This document shows positions 25,389 to 33,600 of a DNA stretch of 55,678 nt, piece after piece. Position 1 is the stretch's first letter. Every line of letters starts with the position of its first letter. The notes beneath the pieces are model-generated. The model did not search any database. It saw only the letters and a program-made list of their open reading frames with translations, and had not been told where the DNA came from. Origin of the DNA: Kitasatospora phosalacinea (GTDB taxonomy: Bacteria > Actinomycetota > Actinomycetes > Streptomycetales > Streptomycetaceae); contig NZ_JNWZ01000046.1 in NCBI RefSeq assembly GCF_000716545.1, positions 1 to 55,678 of the forward strand. Direction: 5' to 3'. The position numbers were made by a program, and so were the translations under genes.

Positions 25389-27632
25389 GTGACCGGCACC
25401 CCCCGGCGCGCCGTCCGTCTGCTGCTCATGGCCGCGGCCGCGCTGTGCGTGCTGCTGCCGCTGCTGCGCGGGGCCACGGCCGCGGGGGCGGTGGCGGAGT
25501 TCGGAACGGGGCGGGAGGAGGCGGTGGCCGCGCAGCTGGCCACCGCGCTGGCGATGCTGACGGCGTTCCTGGCCGCGGGGCGGGCGGCGGACGCGTGGGG
25601 CTGGCCCCGGGTGCTGCGGTGGACGCTGGGGATGATGGCGGCCGGCGGCGCGGTCACGGTCACGGCCGGGCACTCCTGGACGTACCTGGCCGGACGGACC
25701 GTGGAGGACGCCGGCTCCGCCGGGGTGCTGATCGCCGCGCTGGCGTCCGTCCCGGTGCTGAACCTGCCCGGGCGGATCACCCGGGTGGTGGGCGGGGCCG
25801 TCGCGGGCGTCGCCACGGCCTTCGTGCTGGGCGCGAACCTCGCGGTGCGGATCGACTCGGTGGCCGGCTGGCGGCTCGGCGAGTCGGTGGTCCCGGTGGC
25901 CGCCGCGCTGCTGCTGCTCGTTTCGCTGCGCCTGCTGCCGCGCGGCCGGCTGCCCGGTCCCGCGGTCCGCGCGGTGCCGGTGTGCGGGCCGGGCGTCGCG
26001 GCGGCGGTGCTGCTGGCCGTCACGGGCCTGGAGCTGGGCCCGGTGCGCGGCTGGTCGGACCCGCTGGTGGGGGCGCTGCTGTGCGCCGCCGCGGTGCTGT
26101 TCGCGGCGTGCCGGGCCCGGAGCGTGCTGCTCGCCCGGCGGGACCCGGGCCCGCCGCCGGTGCCGGGGGTGCCCGCCCGGGCCGCGGGCGGGGCGGTGGC
26201 GGCGGGCGCCACGCTGGGGTTCACCCAGCTCGCGCTGGTCTCGGCCGTCCCGGTGGTGCTGCTGCAGCGCGGGGTGACGCTGGCGCACGTGACACTGGCG
26301 ATGTCGGGCTACGGGCTGGGCATGCTGGCGGCCGGGCTGGTGGCCAGGCAGTGGCGGCCGACCCCGCTGACGGGTTCCTCGCTGGGCCTGCCGCTGGCCG
26401 CGGTCGGCCTGGCCTCGCTGCACTTCCTGCCCGCCGACGCCGGGCACGCGGCGCTGGTGGCGGGCGCGGTGGCCGCGCTGGTCGGTTTCGGCCTGGTGGT
26501 CGCGCAGATCCCCTACCTGGCCGGGTTCCTGGCGGCGCTGCCCAGGCAGCGCCGGGCGGCGGCGTCGGCGCTGTACCCGGTGGCGATCCTGCTCGGCGGG
26601 GTGCTGGCGCAGGCGGTGCCGGGCAGCGCGGAACTGCTCACCGGCGAGGGCGACGGCACGCACGCGCTGGGCACCGTGCTGTGGGTGGCCTGCGGCGTGG
26701 TCGCGCTGGTGGCGACGGGGCTGGGCCGCCCGGTGGTGGCGCTGGCGGTGGCGGCGGCGGCCGGGCTCCAGCACCTGCTGCTGGTCGTGCTGGCGGGCGA
26801 GCGGGCCGCGGACCGCCCGGGGGCGGCGGTGGCGGCGCTGGCGGTGGGCGCGGCGATGGGGCTGGTGGCCTGGAGCCGCCGCCAGCAGTCGGAGCGGCTG
26901 GCCCGCGTCCGGGCCAGCGAGATCGCCCTCCAGCAGGCGGTGCTGCACCCGGTCCCGGCGCGGCTGGGCGAGCTGCGGCTGACCGGCCACTACCAGCCGG
27001 CGACGGCGGGCACCGGGGTCGGCGGCGACTTCTTCGAGGCGGTGCGCACCCCGCACGGCACCCGGCTGCTGATCGGCGACGTCCGCGGCAAGGGGCTGCA
27101 GGCCGTGCACACCGTCACCGACCTGCTGGGGTGCTTCCGCTCGCAGGCGCACGAGACCGCCGACCTGGGCGAGCTGGCGGCCCGCCTCGACCGGCAGCTG
27201 ACCCGGCTGGCGGCGGCCCGCGGCGACGAGGAGCTGTTCGCGACGGCGCTGCTGCTCCAGCACCGGGACGGCGTCGACCAGGTCGAGGTGGTCAACTGCG
27301 GGCACCTGGCCCCGCTGCGGGTCGGCCCGGACGGGGTGCGCGCCACCCCCGTCCCGGCCCTCCTCCCGCTCGGCCTGGGCGCGCTCGGCCCGGGGCCGGG
27401 CCCCGTCCCGACCCCGCTGGCCCTGCCGGGCGGCTCGGCGCTGCTGCTGCACACGGACGGACTGAGCGAGGCCCGCAACTCCTCCGGCGAGTTCTACCCG
27501 CTGGGCGAGCGGCTGTCGGTGCTGCGGGCGGCCGACCCGGCCCGACTGGTCGACGGGCTGGCCGAGGACGTCCGCGACTGGACGCACCAGCTCTCCGACG
27601 ACATCGCGCTGATCGCGCTCACCCGGGCGTAG
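25389..27632 (+). CDS. MFS-like transporter domain fused to SpoIIE/PP2C phosphatase
   Basis: This 747-aa protein starts at GTG 25389, 5 nt after AAGGAG. Residues 1 to about 500 hold roughly 12-14 hydrophobic helices with an MFS-like pattern (RRAVRLLLMAAAALCVLLPL, then LAAGRAADAWGWPRVLRW in the loop between helices 2 and 3). From about residue 512 a complete SpoIIE-type phosphatase follows: TGVGGDFFEAV, LLIGDVRGKGLQAV, VNCGHLAPLRV, LLLHTDGLSEARNSSGEFYP and DDIALIALT, with all metal-binding acids kept. PP2C-like SpoIIE domains usually dephosphorylate anti-anti-sigma factors. The membrane part probably senses a ligand or the membrane state and controls the phosphatase. Confidence 0.88.
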   Translation: MTGTPRRAVRLLLMAAAALCVLLPLLRGATAAGAVAEFGTGREEAVAAQLATALAMLTAFLAAGRAADAWGWPRVLRWTLGMMAAGGAVTVTAGHSWTYLAGRTVEDAGSAGVLIAALASVPVLNLPGRITRVVGGAVAGVATAFVLGANLAVRIDSVAGWRLGESVVPVAAALLLLVSLRLLPRGRLPGPAVRAVPVCGPGVAAAVLLAVTGLELGPVRGWSDPLVGALLCAAAVLFAACRARSVLLARRDPGPPPVPGVPARAAGGAVAAGATLGFTQLALVSAVPVVLLQRGVTLAHVTLAMSGYGLGMLAAGLVARQWRPTPLTGSSLGLPLAAVGLASLHFLPADAGHAALVAGAVAALVGFGLVVAQIPYLAGFLAALPRQRRAAASALYPVAILLGGVLAQAVPGSAELLTGEGDGTHALGTVLWVACGVVALVATGLGRPVVALAVAAAAGLQHLLLVVLAGERAADRPGAAVAALAVGAAMGLVAWSRRQQSERLARVRASEIALQQAVLHPVPARLGELRLTGHYQPATAGTGVGGDFFEAVRTPHGTRLLIGDVRGKGLQAVHTVTDLLGCFRSQAHETADLGELAARLDRQLTRLAAARGDEELFATALLLQHRDGVDQVEVVNCGHLAPLRVGPDGVRATPVPALLPLGLGALGPGPGPVPTPLALPGGSALLLHTDGLSEARNSSGEFYPLGERLSVLRAADPARLVDGLAEDVRDWTHQLSDDIALIALTRA

Positions 27633-27753
27633 GGCCCGGGCGCAGGGCCCCGGTCCGCCCGGACCGCCGCGTCCCGGTGGCGGATTCGGGGCCGCGCCGG
27701 GAGGGTGGCTGGCGGGGGACGCACCGGATGACCCGAACCGGAAAGAGCCAGAG

Positions 27754-28536
27754 ATGCCCGAAGTCACCACCCCGTACGCGACCGGCACCCCGTGCTGGGT
27801 CGACCTGATGGCGAAGGACCAGCAGGCCGCGCTGGACTTCTACCGCGACCTGCTCGGCTGGCAGGGCAAGCCCGGCCCGGCCGAGTTCGGCGGGTACGCG
27901 GTCTGCGAGCTGGACGGCCGGGCCGTCGCCGGGATCGGCCCGGCGATGTCGCCCGAGGGGATGCCGGAGCCGCCGACCGTCTGGACCACCTACCTGGCCA
28001 GCACCGACGCGCGGGCCACCCAGGACGCGATCGTCGCGGCGGGCGGCACGCTGCTCGTCCCGACCGTGGACGTCGGGAACCTGGGCCGGATGCTGGTCGC
28101 CGCGGACCCGCAGGGCGCGGTGTTCGGCGTGTGGCAGCCCGGCGAGTTCTTCGGCGCGCGGGTGGCCAACGAGGCCGGCGCGCTGGTCTGGAACGAGCTG
28201 CACACCAGCGACGTGCCGGCCGCCACCGCGTTCTACGGCGAGGCGTTCGGCATCGAGGTCGAGCCGCTGGACGGCGCCGACTCGTACTGGGAACTGCGGG
28301 TCGGCGGACGCGCGGTCGGCGGCGTCACGCTGCTGGCCAACGACCCGCCCGGCACCCCGCCGCACTGGCTGACGTACTTCGCCGTGGACGACGTGGACTC
28401 CACCGTCGACGCCCTGGTCAGGCGGGACGGGACGGTGCTCGCCCCGCCGTTCGACATGATGGCCGGCCGGATGACCGTGGTCGCCGACCCGCAGGGCGCG
28501 CCGTTCGCGCTGATCAGGCCGCAGCCGTCGGCCTGA
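27754..28536 (+). CDS. VOC-superfamily (glyoxalase-like) two-domain protein
   Basis: The 260-aa protein holds two VOC modules of about 120 residues. Module 1 starts TGTPCWVDLMAKDQQAALDF and ends MLVAADPQGAVFGVWQPGEF. Module 2 starts VWNELHTSDVPAATAFYGEA and ends MTVVADPQGAPFALIRPQ. This tandem type is common in actinomycetes and resembles the CFP30B/27-kDa antigen family. Metal ligands are not obvious in both modules. A detoxification, ring-cleavage or binding role is possible, with no substrate assigned. The ATG at 27754 lies 121 bp after the fused phosphatase gene. Two hairpins at and after the stop codon end the transcript. Confidence 0.88.
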   Translation: MPEVTTPYATGTPCWVDLMAKDQQAALDFYRDLLGWQGKPGPAEFGGYAVCELDGRAVAGIGPAMSPEGMPEPPTVWTTYLASTDARATQDAIVAAGGTLLVPTVDVGNLGRMLVAADPQGAVFGVWQPGEFFGARVANEAGALVWNELHTSDVPAATAFYGEAFGIEVEPLDGADSYWELRVGGRAVGGVTLLANDPPGTPPHWLTYFAVDDVDSTVDALVRRDGTVLAPPFDMMAGRMTVVADPQGAPFALIRPQPSA

Positions 28537-28540
28537 TCAG
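28510..28540. terminator. 12-bp perfect stem overlapping the VOC stop codon
   Basis: CTGATCAGGCCG (28510-28521) pairs with CGGCCTGATCAG (28529-28540) around a 7-nt loop that encodes the last residues of the protein; the stop codon (28534-28536) is inside the 3' arm. Confidence 0.6.
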
Positions 28541-28559
28541 CGCCGCACCCGCCGCACCG

Positions 28560-28594
28560 CCGCCCGTCCCGGGGTTCCGTACCGGGGCGGGCGG
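28560..28594. terminator. second hairpin after the VOC gene
   Basis: CCGCCCGTCCCGG (28560-28572) pairs with CCGGGGCGGGCGG (28582-28594) with one G-T wobble, 20 bp downstream of the first hairpin. Confidence 0.6.
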
Positions 28595-28777
28595 CTCGGC
28601 GGTCCGGGGCGGGACCGGACCGCAGGGCGGGGCCGGGGCCGGGTAGCGGGGGCCGGGTGCCGGGGGCCGGGACCGCCTGGGGCCGCCCGGGGCCGCCGGT
28701 CGGGGCGGGGGCCGGTTGTGTCAGGATCCTCGCAGGTCAACGGGCGGTGTCGTGCCCGGCCGGATCGGAGAGAAGTC

Positions 28778-29989
28778 GTGGGCAGCCTCGTCGCACCCGA
28801 GCCCCTGCGGTTGCGGGACGGGCGTCCCGCCGTGGCCGGGTGGTCGTTGGATCCGGGGATGCGGCACCTGAACCACGGGTCGTTCGGGGCGGTGCCGGTG
28901 GTGGCGCAGCGGGAGCAGCAGCGGTTGCGGGAGGAGATGGACGCCTCGCCGGTGGTGTGGTTCCCGGGGTTGCCGCGGCGGGTGGCGGCGGCGCGGGCGG
29001 CGGTGGCCGACTTCCTGCGGGTGCCGGCCGGGTTCACGGCGCTGGTGCCGAACGCGAGCGCCGGGGCGAGCGTCGTGTACGGGAGCCTGCCGCACCGGGA
29101 CGGCGGGGAGGTGCTGGTGACCGACCACGGGTACGGGGCGGTGACCATGGGGGCGGAGCGGCTGGCCCGGCGCTGGGGCGGGTCGGTGCGCACGGTGCAC
29201 GTGCCGCTGGGGGCGGGGCCCGGGGAGGCCGCGGCGGCGGTGACGGGCGCGGTGACCGGGCGGACGGCGCTGATCGTGCTGGACCGGATCACCTCGGCGA
29301 CGGCCCGCTACCTGCCGGTGGACCTGGTCGGCGCGTTCGCCCGGGAGCGGGGCGTCCCGCTGCTGGTCGACGCCGCGCACGTGCCGGGGCTGGACGAGGA
29401 CCCGCTGGCGGGGGCGGACTGCGACGCCTGGGTGGGCAACCTGCACAAGTTCGGCTGCGCGCCGCGCGGCACCGCCGCGCTCGTCGCCCGGGGCGAACTC
29501 CGGCACGCGCTGCACCCGTTGATCGACTCCTGGGGCGCCCGGGAGCCGTTCCCCGAGCGCTTCGACACCCAGGGCACGCTGGACGTCACCGGCTACCTGG
29601 CGGCGCCGACCGCGCTCGACTTCGTGGCCGGGCAGTGGGGTTGGTCCGAGGCCCGCCGCTACATGGGCGAGCTCGCCGACTACGCCGAGGAGTTGATCGG
29701 CGCGGCGATCACCGCCGCCACCGGCGAGCCGGCCGCGGCGGACGTCGGCATGCCGGTGAACGCGCTGCGCCTGGTGAAGCTGCCGGCCGGGCTGGGCCGC
29801 ACCCGGCTGGAGGCGGACGCGCTGCGCGACCGGATGGCCGCCGGGTTCGGCGTCGAGGCGGCGTTCACCAGCTTCGGCGGGACGGGGTACTTCCGGCTGT
29901 CGACGCACGTGTACAACACGGCCGAGGACTACGAGTACTTCGCGGAGCGGTGCGTGCCGGTGCTGTGCGCGTGGGCGCGCGGGCGCTGA
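28778..29989 (+). CDS. class V aminotransferase-fold PLP enzyme (isopenicillin N epimerase-like)
   Basis: The 403-aa protein starts at GTG 28778 behind GGAGAG. It shows the class V PLP layout: GMRHLNHGSFGAVPVVAQRE near the N-terminus, TALVPNASAGASVVYGSL, LLVDAAHVPGLDEDPL with the PLP aspartate, and DAWVGNLHKFGCAPRGTAAL with the PLP lysine at residue 224. The N-terminal HLNHGSFG and the GNLHKFGCAPRG block match the isopenicillin N epimerase/CefD and hercynylcysteine-lyase-like subgroup, where members act as epimerases, lyases or desulfurases. No beta-lactam genes are nearby, so the precise reaction is not assigned. It is convergent with the DUF3224 gene. Confidence 0.85.
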   Translation: MGSLVAPEPLRLRDGRPAVAGWSLDPGMRHLNHGSFGAVPVVAQREQQRLREEMDASPVVWFPGLPRRVAAARAAVADFLRVPAGFTALVPNASAGASVVYGSLPHRDGGEVLVTDHGYGAVTMGAERLARRWGGSVRTVHVPLGAGPGEAAAAVTGAVTGRTALIVLDRITSATARYLPVDLVGAFARERGVPLLVDAAHVPGLDEDPLAGADCDAWVGNLHKFGCAPRGTAALVARGELRHALHPLIDSWGAREPFPERFDTQGTLDVTGYLAAPTALDFVAGQWGWSEARRYMGELADYAEELIGAAITAATGEPAAADVGMPVNALRLVKLPAGLGRTRLEADALRDRMAAGFGVEAAFTSFGGTGYFRLSTHVYNTAEDYEYFAERCVPVLCAWARGR

Positions 29990-29996
29990 CCGCGCG

Positions 29997-30014
29997 GCGC
30001 CCGCGGCGGGGCGC
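29997..30014. terminator. short GC hairpin between convergent genes
   Basis: GCGCCC (29997-30002) and GGGCGC (30009-30014) form a 6-bp stem in the 27-bp gap between the aminotransferase-fold gene and the DUF3224 gene. It is a weak candidate. Confidence 0.35.
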
Positions 30015-30016
30015 TC

Positions 30017-30427
30017 CTACCCGGCGGGCAGCGTGTAGTCGAGGTGGATGCGGTGGGTGCCGTCCGCGTCGACGACGATGCCGCCGGTGCCGGTGATGCC
30101 GGCGAGGGCGGCGGTGCCGCTGCCGGGGACGATGACGAAGTACTCGCCCTGTCGGTCGGCGCCGAGCGTGGTCGCGGAGTGCGCGAAGTTGAAGGTGCCC
30201 CCGGCGCCGCGGAGGGTGCCGGTGAAGGACTCCATGGCGAGGTAGGTGCCGACCCCGGCGGCCTGGTCGTAGGCGGCGGTGAACAGGGTGTCCGCCCGGC
30301 CCTCGACCTCGCCGTGGAACTCCTTGCGCATGGTGGCCACGCCGACGCCCGCGGCGGTCTTGATGCCGCTCTCCGGGACGGGCGCGGGGGTGAACCCGTG
30401 GACGGTGAAGGTGCCTGATGCTCGCAT
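30017..30427 (-). CDS. DUF3224 family protein
   Basis: The 136-aa protein starts MRASGTFTVHGFTPAPVPES and continues with MRKEFHGEVEGRADTLFTAA, MESFTGTLRGAGGTFNFAHS and a closing block GTGGIVVDADGTHRIHLDYT. This is the DUF3224 pattern of an allene-oxide-cyclase-like small beta barrel. No catalytic function is established for the family. I chose the ATG at 30427; an upstream in-frame ATG adds eight residues of no similarity. It lies directly after the signal peptidase gene in the genome order and is convergent with the PLP enzyme. Confidence 0.85.
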   Translation of the reverse strand: MRASGTFTVHGFTPAPVPESGIKTAAGVGVATMRKEFHGEVEGRADTLFTAAYDQAAGVGTYLAMESFTGTLRGAGGTFNFAHSATTLGADRQGEYFVIVPGSGTAALAGITGTGGIVVDADGTHRIHLDYTLPAG

Positions 30428-30484
30428 GGGCGCGATGCTAGACGGTGGCACCGACAGGCCGTCAGCGGCGGGCCGGGGCGGGGG

Positions 30485-31144
30485 TCAGGGCGTCCGCTCC
30501 AGCACCCGGTCCGGGTACGCGGGGGTCTGCGGCGGGGCGGTGCGCCGGCGGCGGCGGGCGAGCAGCGAGAGCACCAGGGCGGCCGGGAGGAACGGCAGGC
30601 AGGCCACGAAGAGGACGCCGATGACGGTCAGGGCGACGGTGTCGCCCCGGGCGCTGCCGGTCACCGAGTCGAGCGGGAAGCTGCCGCGCATCCGGGAGTC
30701 CATCGAGTTGACGCGGTGGTCGCCCATCACGAACATCTGCCCGGCGGGGACGGTCACGTCGAAGCAGCGGAAGCCGTTGGGCTCGCCGTCCTGCAGGTAG
30801 GGCTCGTCGAGCGGGACGCCGTTCAACTGGACGGGCTGGTCGCCGCACTGGGAGACGTGGTCGCCGCCGAGGGCGATCACCCGCTGGAAGTGGGGCACCG
30901 GCTTCGAGCCGGATTCGTCCGGCGCGGAGAAGAGCACCACGTCACCGCGCCGGACGTCCCGGGGGTCGACGCCGTAGGCGGTGATCCGCTCGCCGGCGCG
31001 GTAGGTGGGCGTCATGCTGCCGCCCGACAGCACGAACGACCGCGGTTCCAGGGTCAGTCCGTAGCCGAAGGCGGCGACCGGGAACAGCACTCCGACGATC
31101 AGGGCGGCCAGCGCGGCCTTGCCGAACCCGCTCCACCGCTTCAT
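30485..31144 (-). CDS. S26-family signal peptidase lacking the usual catalytic lysine
   Basis: This 219-aa protein begins with a membrane anchor (AALAALIVGVLFPVAAFGYG) and ends with another (VALTVIGVLFVACLPFLPAA) plus a basic tail. The Ser box is LSGGSMTPTYRAG with Ser43. Box C is VRRGDVVLFSAP. Box D reads HFQRVIALGGDH where bacterial type I signal peptidases have K-R-V-x-G-x-P-G-D, so Gln87 occupies the general-base lysine position. Box E (GDHRVNSMDSRMRG) is kept. The nearest lysine is Lys81. Either a shifted catalytic residue or an inactive or Lys-independent enzyme is possible. The gene is preceded by about 310 bp of noncoding DNA with two hairpins. Confidence 0.85.
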   Translation of the reverse strand: MKRWSGFGKAALAALIVGVLFPVAAFGYGLTLEPRSFVLSGGSMTPTYRAGERITAYGVDPRDVRRGDVVLFSAPDESGSKPVPHFQRVIALGGDHVSQCGDQPVQLNGVPLDEPYLQDGEPNGFRCFDVTVPAGQMFVMGDHRVNSMDSRMRGSFPLDSVTGSARGDTVALTVIGVLFVACLPFLPAALVLSLLARRRRRTAPPQTPAYPDRVLERTP

Positions 31145-31280
31145 GCCGTACCCGCTCCCCGGGCGCCGCGCACTGCCGTCGCCCCGCCGTCGTCCCGTGG
31201 TCGCGCCGTTCGCGGGGGACCGACGGGAGTGTAGCGGGGCGCGGCGGCCGGGGACGCGGGGGGGAGGCGGGTCCGGGGGA

Positions 31281-31323
31281 CGCCATGACGGCCCGGGCAC
31301 CCCGCGCTCGGGCCGTCATGGCG
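31281..31323. terminator. 15-bp perfect stem hairpin downstream of the dioxygenase gene
   Basis: CGCCATGACGGCCCG (31281-31295) pairs perfectly with CGGGCCGTCATGGCG (31309-31323) around a 13-nt loop. Confidence 0.7.
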
Positions 31324-31330
31324 CTCGGCC

Positions 31331-31380
31331 GGCACGGCCCCGGTCTCCCGGTTTTCCCCTCCCGGGGAGCGGGCCGTGCC
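31331..31380. terminator. second hairpin downstream of the dioxygenase gene
   Basis: GGCACGGCCC (31331-31340) pairs with GGGCCGTGCC (31371-31380). The 30-nt loop contains a smaller CCCGG/CCGGG pairing and a TTTT run. In the direction of the dioxygenase transcript this hairpin comes first. Confidence 0.6.
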
Positions 31381-31454
31381 GCCGCTTCGGTTGGCTGTCG
31401 CCGCTGACCGTCCGCGTGGGGGTGGGGCCGGTCAGCGACGGGACCTGGTGCGGG

Positions 31455-32333
31455 TCAGCGGCGCTGCCAGAGGGCCGGCACGTTCGGCGGCTCCCAGCCG
31501 GCGTACGCGACGTGCCCCTGGATGCAGACGTAGGTGACCCCGTTGTACGTGACCACGTCGCCGGCCCTGTAGTTGGCGCCGACCGTCCAGGTGGTGGAGC
31601 CGCCGCCCGTGTTGCTCGGGCTGGGGCTCGGCGAACCCGGGTTCGAGCTGCTCGGGCTGGGGCTGGGCGAGCCGGTGCCGTTGACGTTGAGCACGAAGTC
31701 GAAGCTGGCCTCGCGCCCGTTGCCGACCTGGCGGACCGTCATCAGCAGGTCCGGGTCGTAGATGGTGTCGGTGGCGTTGCGCGGCTCGTTCGGGAAGTAC
31801 AGCTGGGTGGTGAGGATCGGCTGGTTGGGGGCCTGCACCTTGACGTGGATGTGCCGGGTGCGGCCCGGGTAGAGGCCCGGGACGATCGTGGTCAGCGTGT
31901 ACGCGCCGTTGGCGGCGCTGAACTGGTGGCCGCGGAAGGTGTATCCGGAGTTGTCGTAGTTGCCGTTGGTGTCGGCCTGCCAGAAGTCCAGCAGGGCGCC
32001 GGCGATCGGTAGGCAGTTGCGGCCGAAGACGAAGCCGCTGACCGTCAGCGGCGTCCCGGGGGTGCCGCTGGTCACCAGGTTGGTGCGCAGCGGGGAGCCC
32101 GGCTTGAAGTAGGGGCCCTCGATCTGCTCCTCGGTGAGGTGCCCGTCGGTGCACTCGGGGGTGAGCGGTGCCGGGGTGTCGGCGGCGGCGGCTTCGCGGG
32201 CCAGCGCGACTCCGGTGCCGACCAGGACGGGAGCGGCACCGGCCAGGGCGGCCGCCTTGAGCAGGCTCTTGCGGCTGATCTTGCGATCGGCCAGCTCGCC
32301 CAGGCCGTCCAGCGGGTTGCGGGGGGTGGACAT
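31455..32333 (-). CDS. secreted intradiol dioxygenase with C-terminal CBM5/12-like module
   Basis: The 292-aa precursor has an N-terminal segment with a hydrophobic stretch (SRKSLLKAAALAGAAPVLVG, then AREAAAADTP) that looks like a signal peptide without a canonical twin-arginine. The catalytic part (about 60-215) shows TPLTVSGFVFGRNCLPIAGA, LLDFWQADTNGNYDNSGYTF and VPGLYPGRTRHIHVKVQAPN; His161, His163 and tyrosines 126/131 and 155 are candidates for the four Fe(III) ligands. A Ser/Pro linker (GSPSPSPSSSNPGSPSPSPS) leads to a CBM5/12-like module (WTVGANYRAGDVVTYNGVTY, ending ALWQRR). A similar secreted enzyme with a CBM was described in the insect-associated Streptomyces sp. SirexAA-E for lignin-derived catechols. 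An AraC regulator lies upstream. Confidence 0.9.
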   Translation of the reverse strand: MSTPRNPLDGLGELADRKISRKSLLKAAALAGAAPVLVGTGVALAREAAAADTPAPLTPECTDGHLTEEQIEGPYFKPGSPLRTNLVTSGTPGTPLTVSGFVFGRNCLPIAGALLDFWQADTNGNYDNSGYTFRGHQFSAANGAYTLTTIVPGLYPGRTRHIHVKVQAPNQPILTTQLYFPNEPRNATDTIYDPDLLMTVRQVGNGREASFDFVLNVNGTGSPSPSPSSSNPGSPSPSPSNTGGGSTTWTVGANYRAGDVVTYNGVTYVCIQGHVAYAGWEPPNVPALWQRR

Positions 32334-32539
32334 GGCTCTCCGTTCGACTGCTTCGGTGGTCGCCGCACGCCCGGATTCCCTTGGATGGGACATGACACCT
32401 GGAGAGGCCGGGTCTCCCGGCACGGCGGCGCTGTGGGGTGCCTCAGACGCTAGGCCCTGCCCGGCCGGGCCGTCGATGGACGGGGACCGCGGGACGTGGT
32501 GCATTCCTCAGCCGTCGCCACGCGCCGCTCGCCCGGGCG

Positions 32540-33400
32540 TCAGCCGGCCTTCTCGCGGAACTCGCCCGGCGTGCGCCCCACTTCGCGTCGGAAGAAGCGG
32601 CAGAAGTAGGCCGGGTCGGAGAAACCGGCCGCCGCCGAGACCTGACGGACCGTCATGTCCGTGGTGGTCAGCAGGTGCTTGGCCTCCAGGGTCTGCTGCT
32701 CGCGGATCAGGCGGGCCGGGGTGCGGCCGGTGGCCTCCTTCACCACCTCGTGCAAGTAGCCTGCGGAGACGCCGAGTTCGCGGGCCAGCGCGAGCACCGA
32801 GCGGTCGGTGCGTTCGGTTTCGCCGATCAGCCGGATGAACCTGGCGGCCAGCGGGTGCCCGGCCGTCCGGGGCGCGGCGGCCGGGCCGCGGCCCCGGGCC
32901 ACCCGCAGCGCCCGCACCAGCAGGACGTGCAGCAGGGCCTGCAGCACGCCGAGGCCGCCGTCCAGACCGGCCTCGTGCTCCGAGGTCAACTCCCGCAGCG
33001 TCCGGGCCATTTCGCGGTGCTCCTGGTGGTCCGGCCGGATCGCCGGGCCGGCCGCCAGGGCCCGGACCAGGGCCAGGTCCTCCGGGTGCCGGTGCAGGAA
33101 GTCCTCGTTGAACAGCAGCACCCAGCCGTCGAGTTGGCGGGCCCCGCTCCAGCGGTGCACCTGGCCGGGCAGCACCGCGTACAGCGTGGGCGGCTGGATC
33201 CGGTGCTCGACCAGGTCGATGACGTGGGTGCCGCTGCCCGCCGCGACGTAGACCAGCTCGTAGAACGAGTGCCGGTGCGGGAAATCCGCCCGGGAGAGCG
33301 GGCCGACGGCGTCGAAACTGCCCGCCGCGAACGGCAGCAGCCCCGGGTCGGGCACGTCCAGGTCGTGCAGTTCCAGGCCGGTGGCCGGTCGGAGCTTCAT
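32540..33400 (-). CDS. AraC-family transcriptional regulator
   Basis: The 286-aa protein combines an N-terminal cupin-like sensor domain (FPHRHSFYELVYVAAGSGTH, then LYAVLPGQVHRWSGARQLDG) with a C-terminal double helix-turn-helix. The first HTH is VLALARELGVSAGYLHEVVK and the second is MTVRQVSAAAGFSDPAYFCR, ending RREVGRTPGEFR. The start is ATG 33400; a long upstream in-frame extension does not resemble the family. The dioxygenase gene follows on the same strand after 206 bp, so this is its probable regulator, responding perhaps to an aromatic compound. A perfect TGACG-N3-CGTCA palindrome falls inside the second HTH coding sequence. Confidence 0.9.
   Translation of the reverse strand: MKLRPATGLELHDLDVPDPGLLPFAAGSFDAVGPLSRADFPHRHSFYELVYVAAGSGTHVIDLVEHRIQPPTLYAVLPGQVHRWSGARQLDGWVLLFNEDFLHRHPEDLALVRALAAGPAIRPDHQEHREMARTLRELTSEHEAGLDGGLGVLQALLHVLLVRALRVARGRGPAAAPRTAGHPLAARFIRLIGETERTDRSVLALARELGVSAGYLHEVVKEATGRTPARLIREQQTLEAKHLLTTTDMTVRQVSAAAGFSDPAYFCRFFRREVGRTPGEFREKAG
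32643..32655. repeat. TGACG-N3-CGTCA palindrome, copy 3 (spacer GAC)
   Basis: TGACGGACCGTCA. On the minus strand it encodes Met-Thr-Val-Arg-Gln of the second helix-turn-helix of the AraC protein. This is the only perfect copy inside a coding sequence away from its end. Confidence 0.55.
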
Positions 33401-33600
33401 CGCGCCAGTGTGCGCAAACGGCCCGCCGGACGTCCAGTGGTCCAGACCAAGTGGCACGTACCGGCAAGTGGGCCGGGAGCCGGGAGAGTTGCGGCGTCCT
33501 GCGGTGGGGACCGGCGGAGGGCGGGGGTAGGGGAAAGTCGACCACCGGGTGTCCACCTGGACGTCATGACCGGGCCCGGCCGCCGTACTGGAATGGACGG

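Larger units (their letters stand above)
31145..31454. other. 310-bp noncoding region with two large hairpins
   Basis: The region lies between the signal peptidase start and the dioxygenase stop, both on the minus strand. It contains two tandem hairpins (31281-31323 and 31331-31380) that probably end the dioxygenase transcript. The remaining 130 bp next to the signal peptidase start must hold its promoter; I see no clear boxes and no credible coding frame. Confidence 0.6.
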
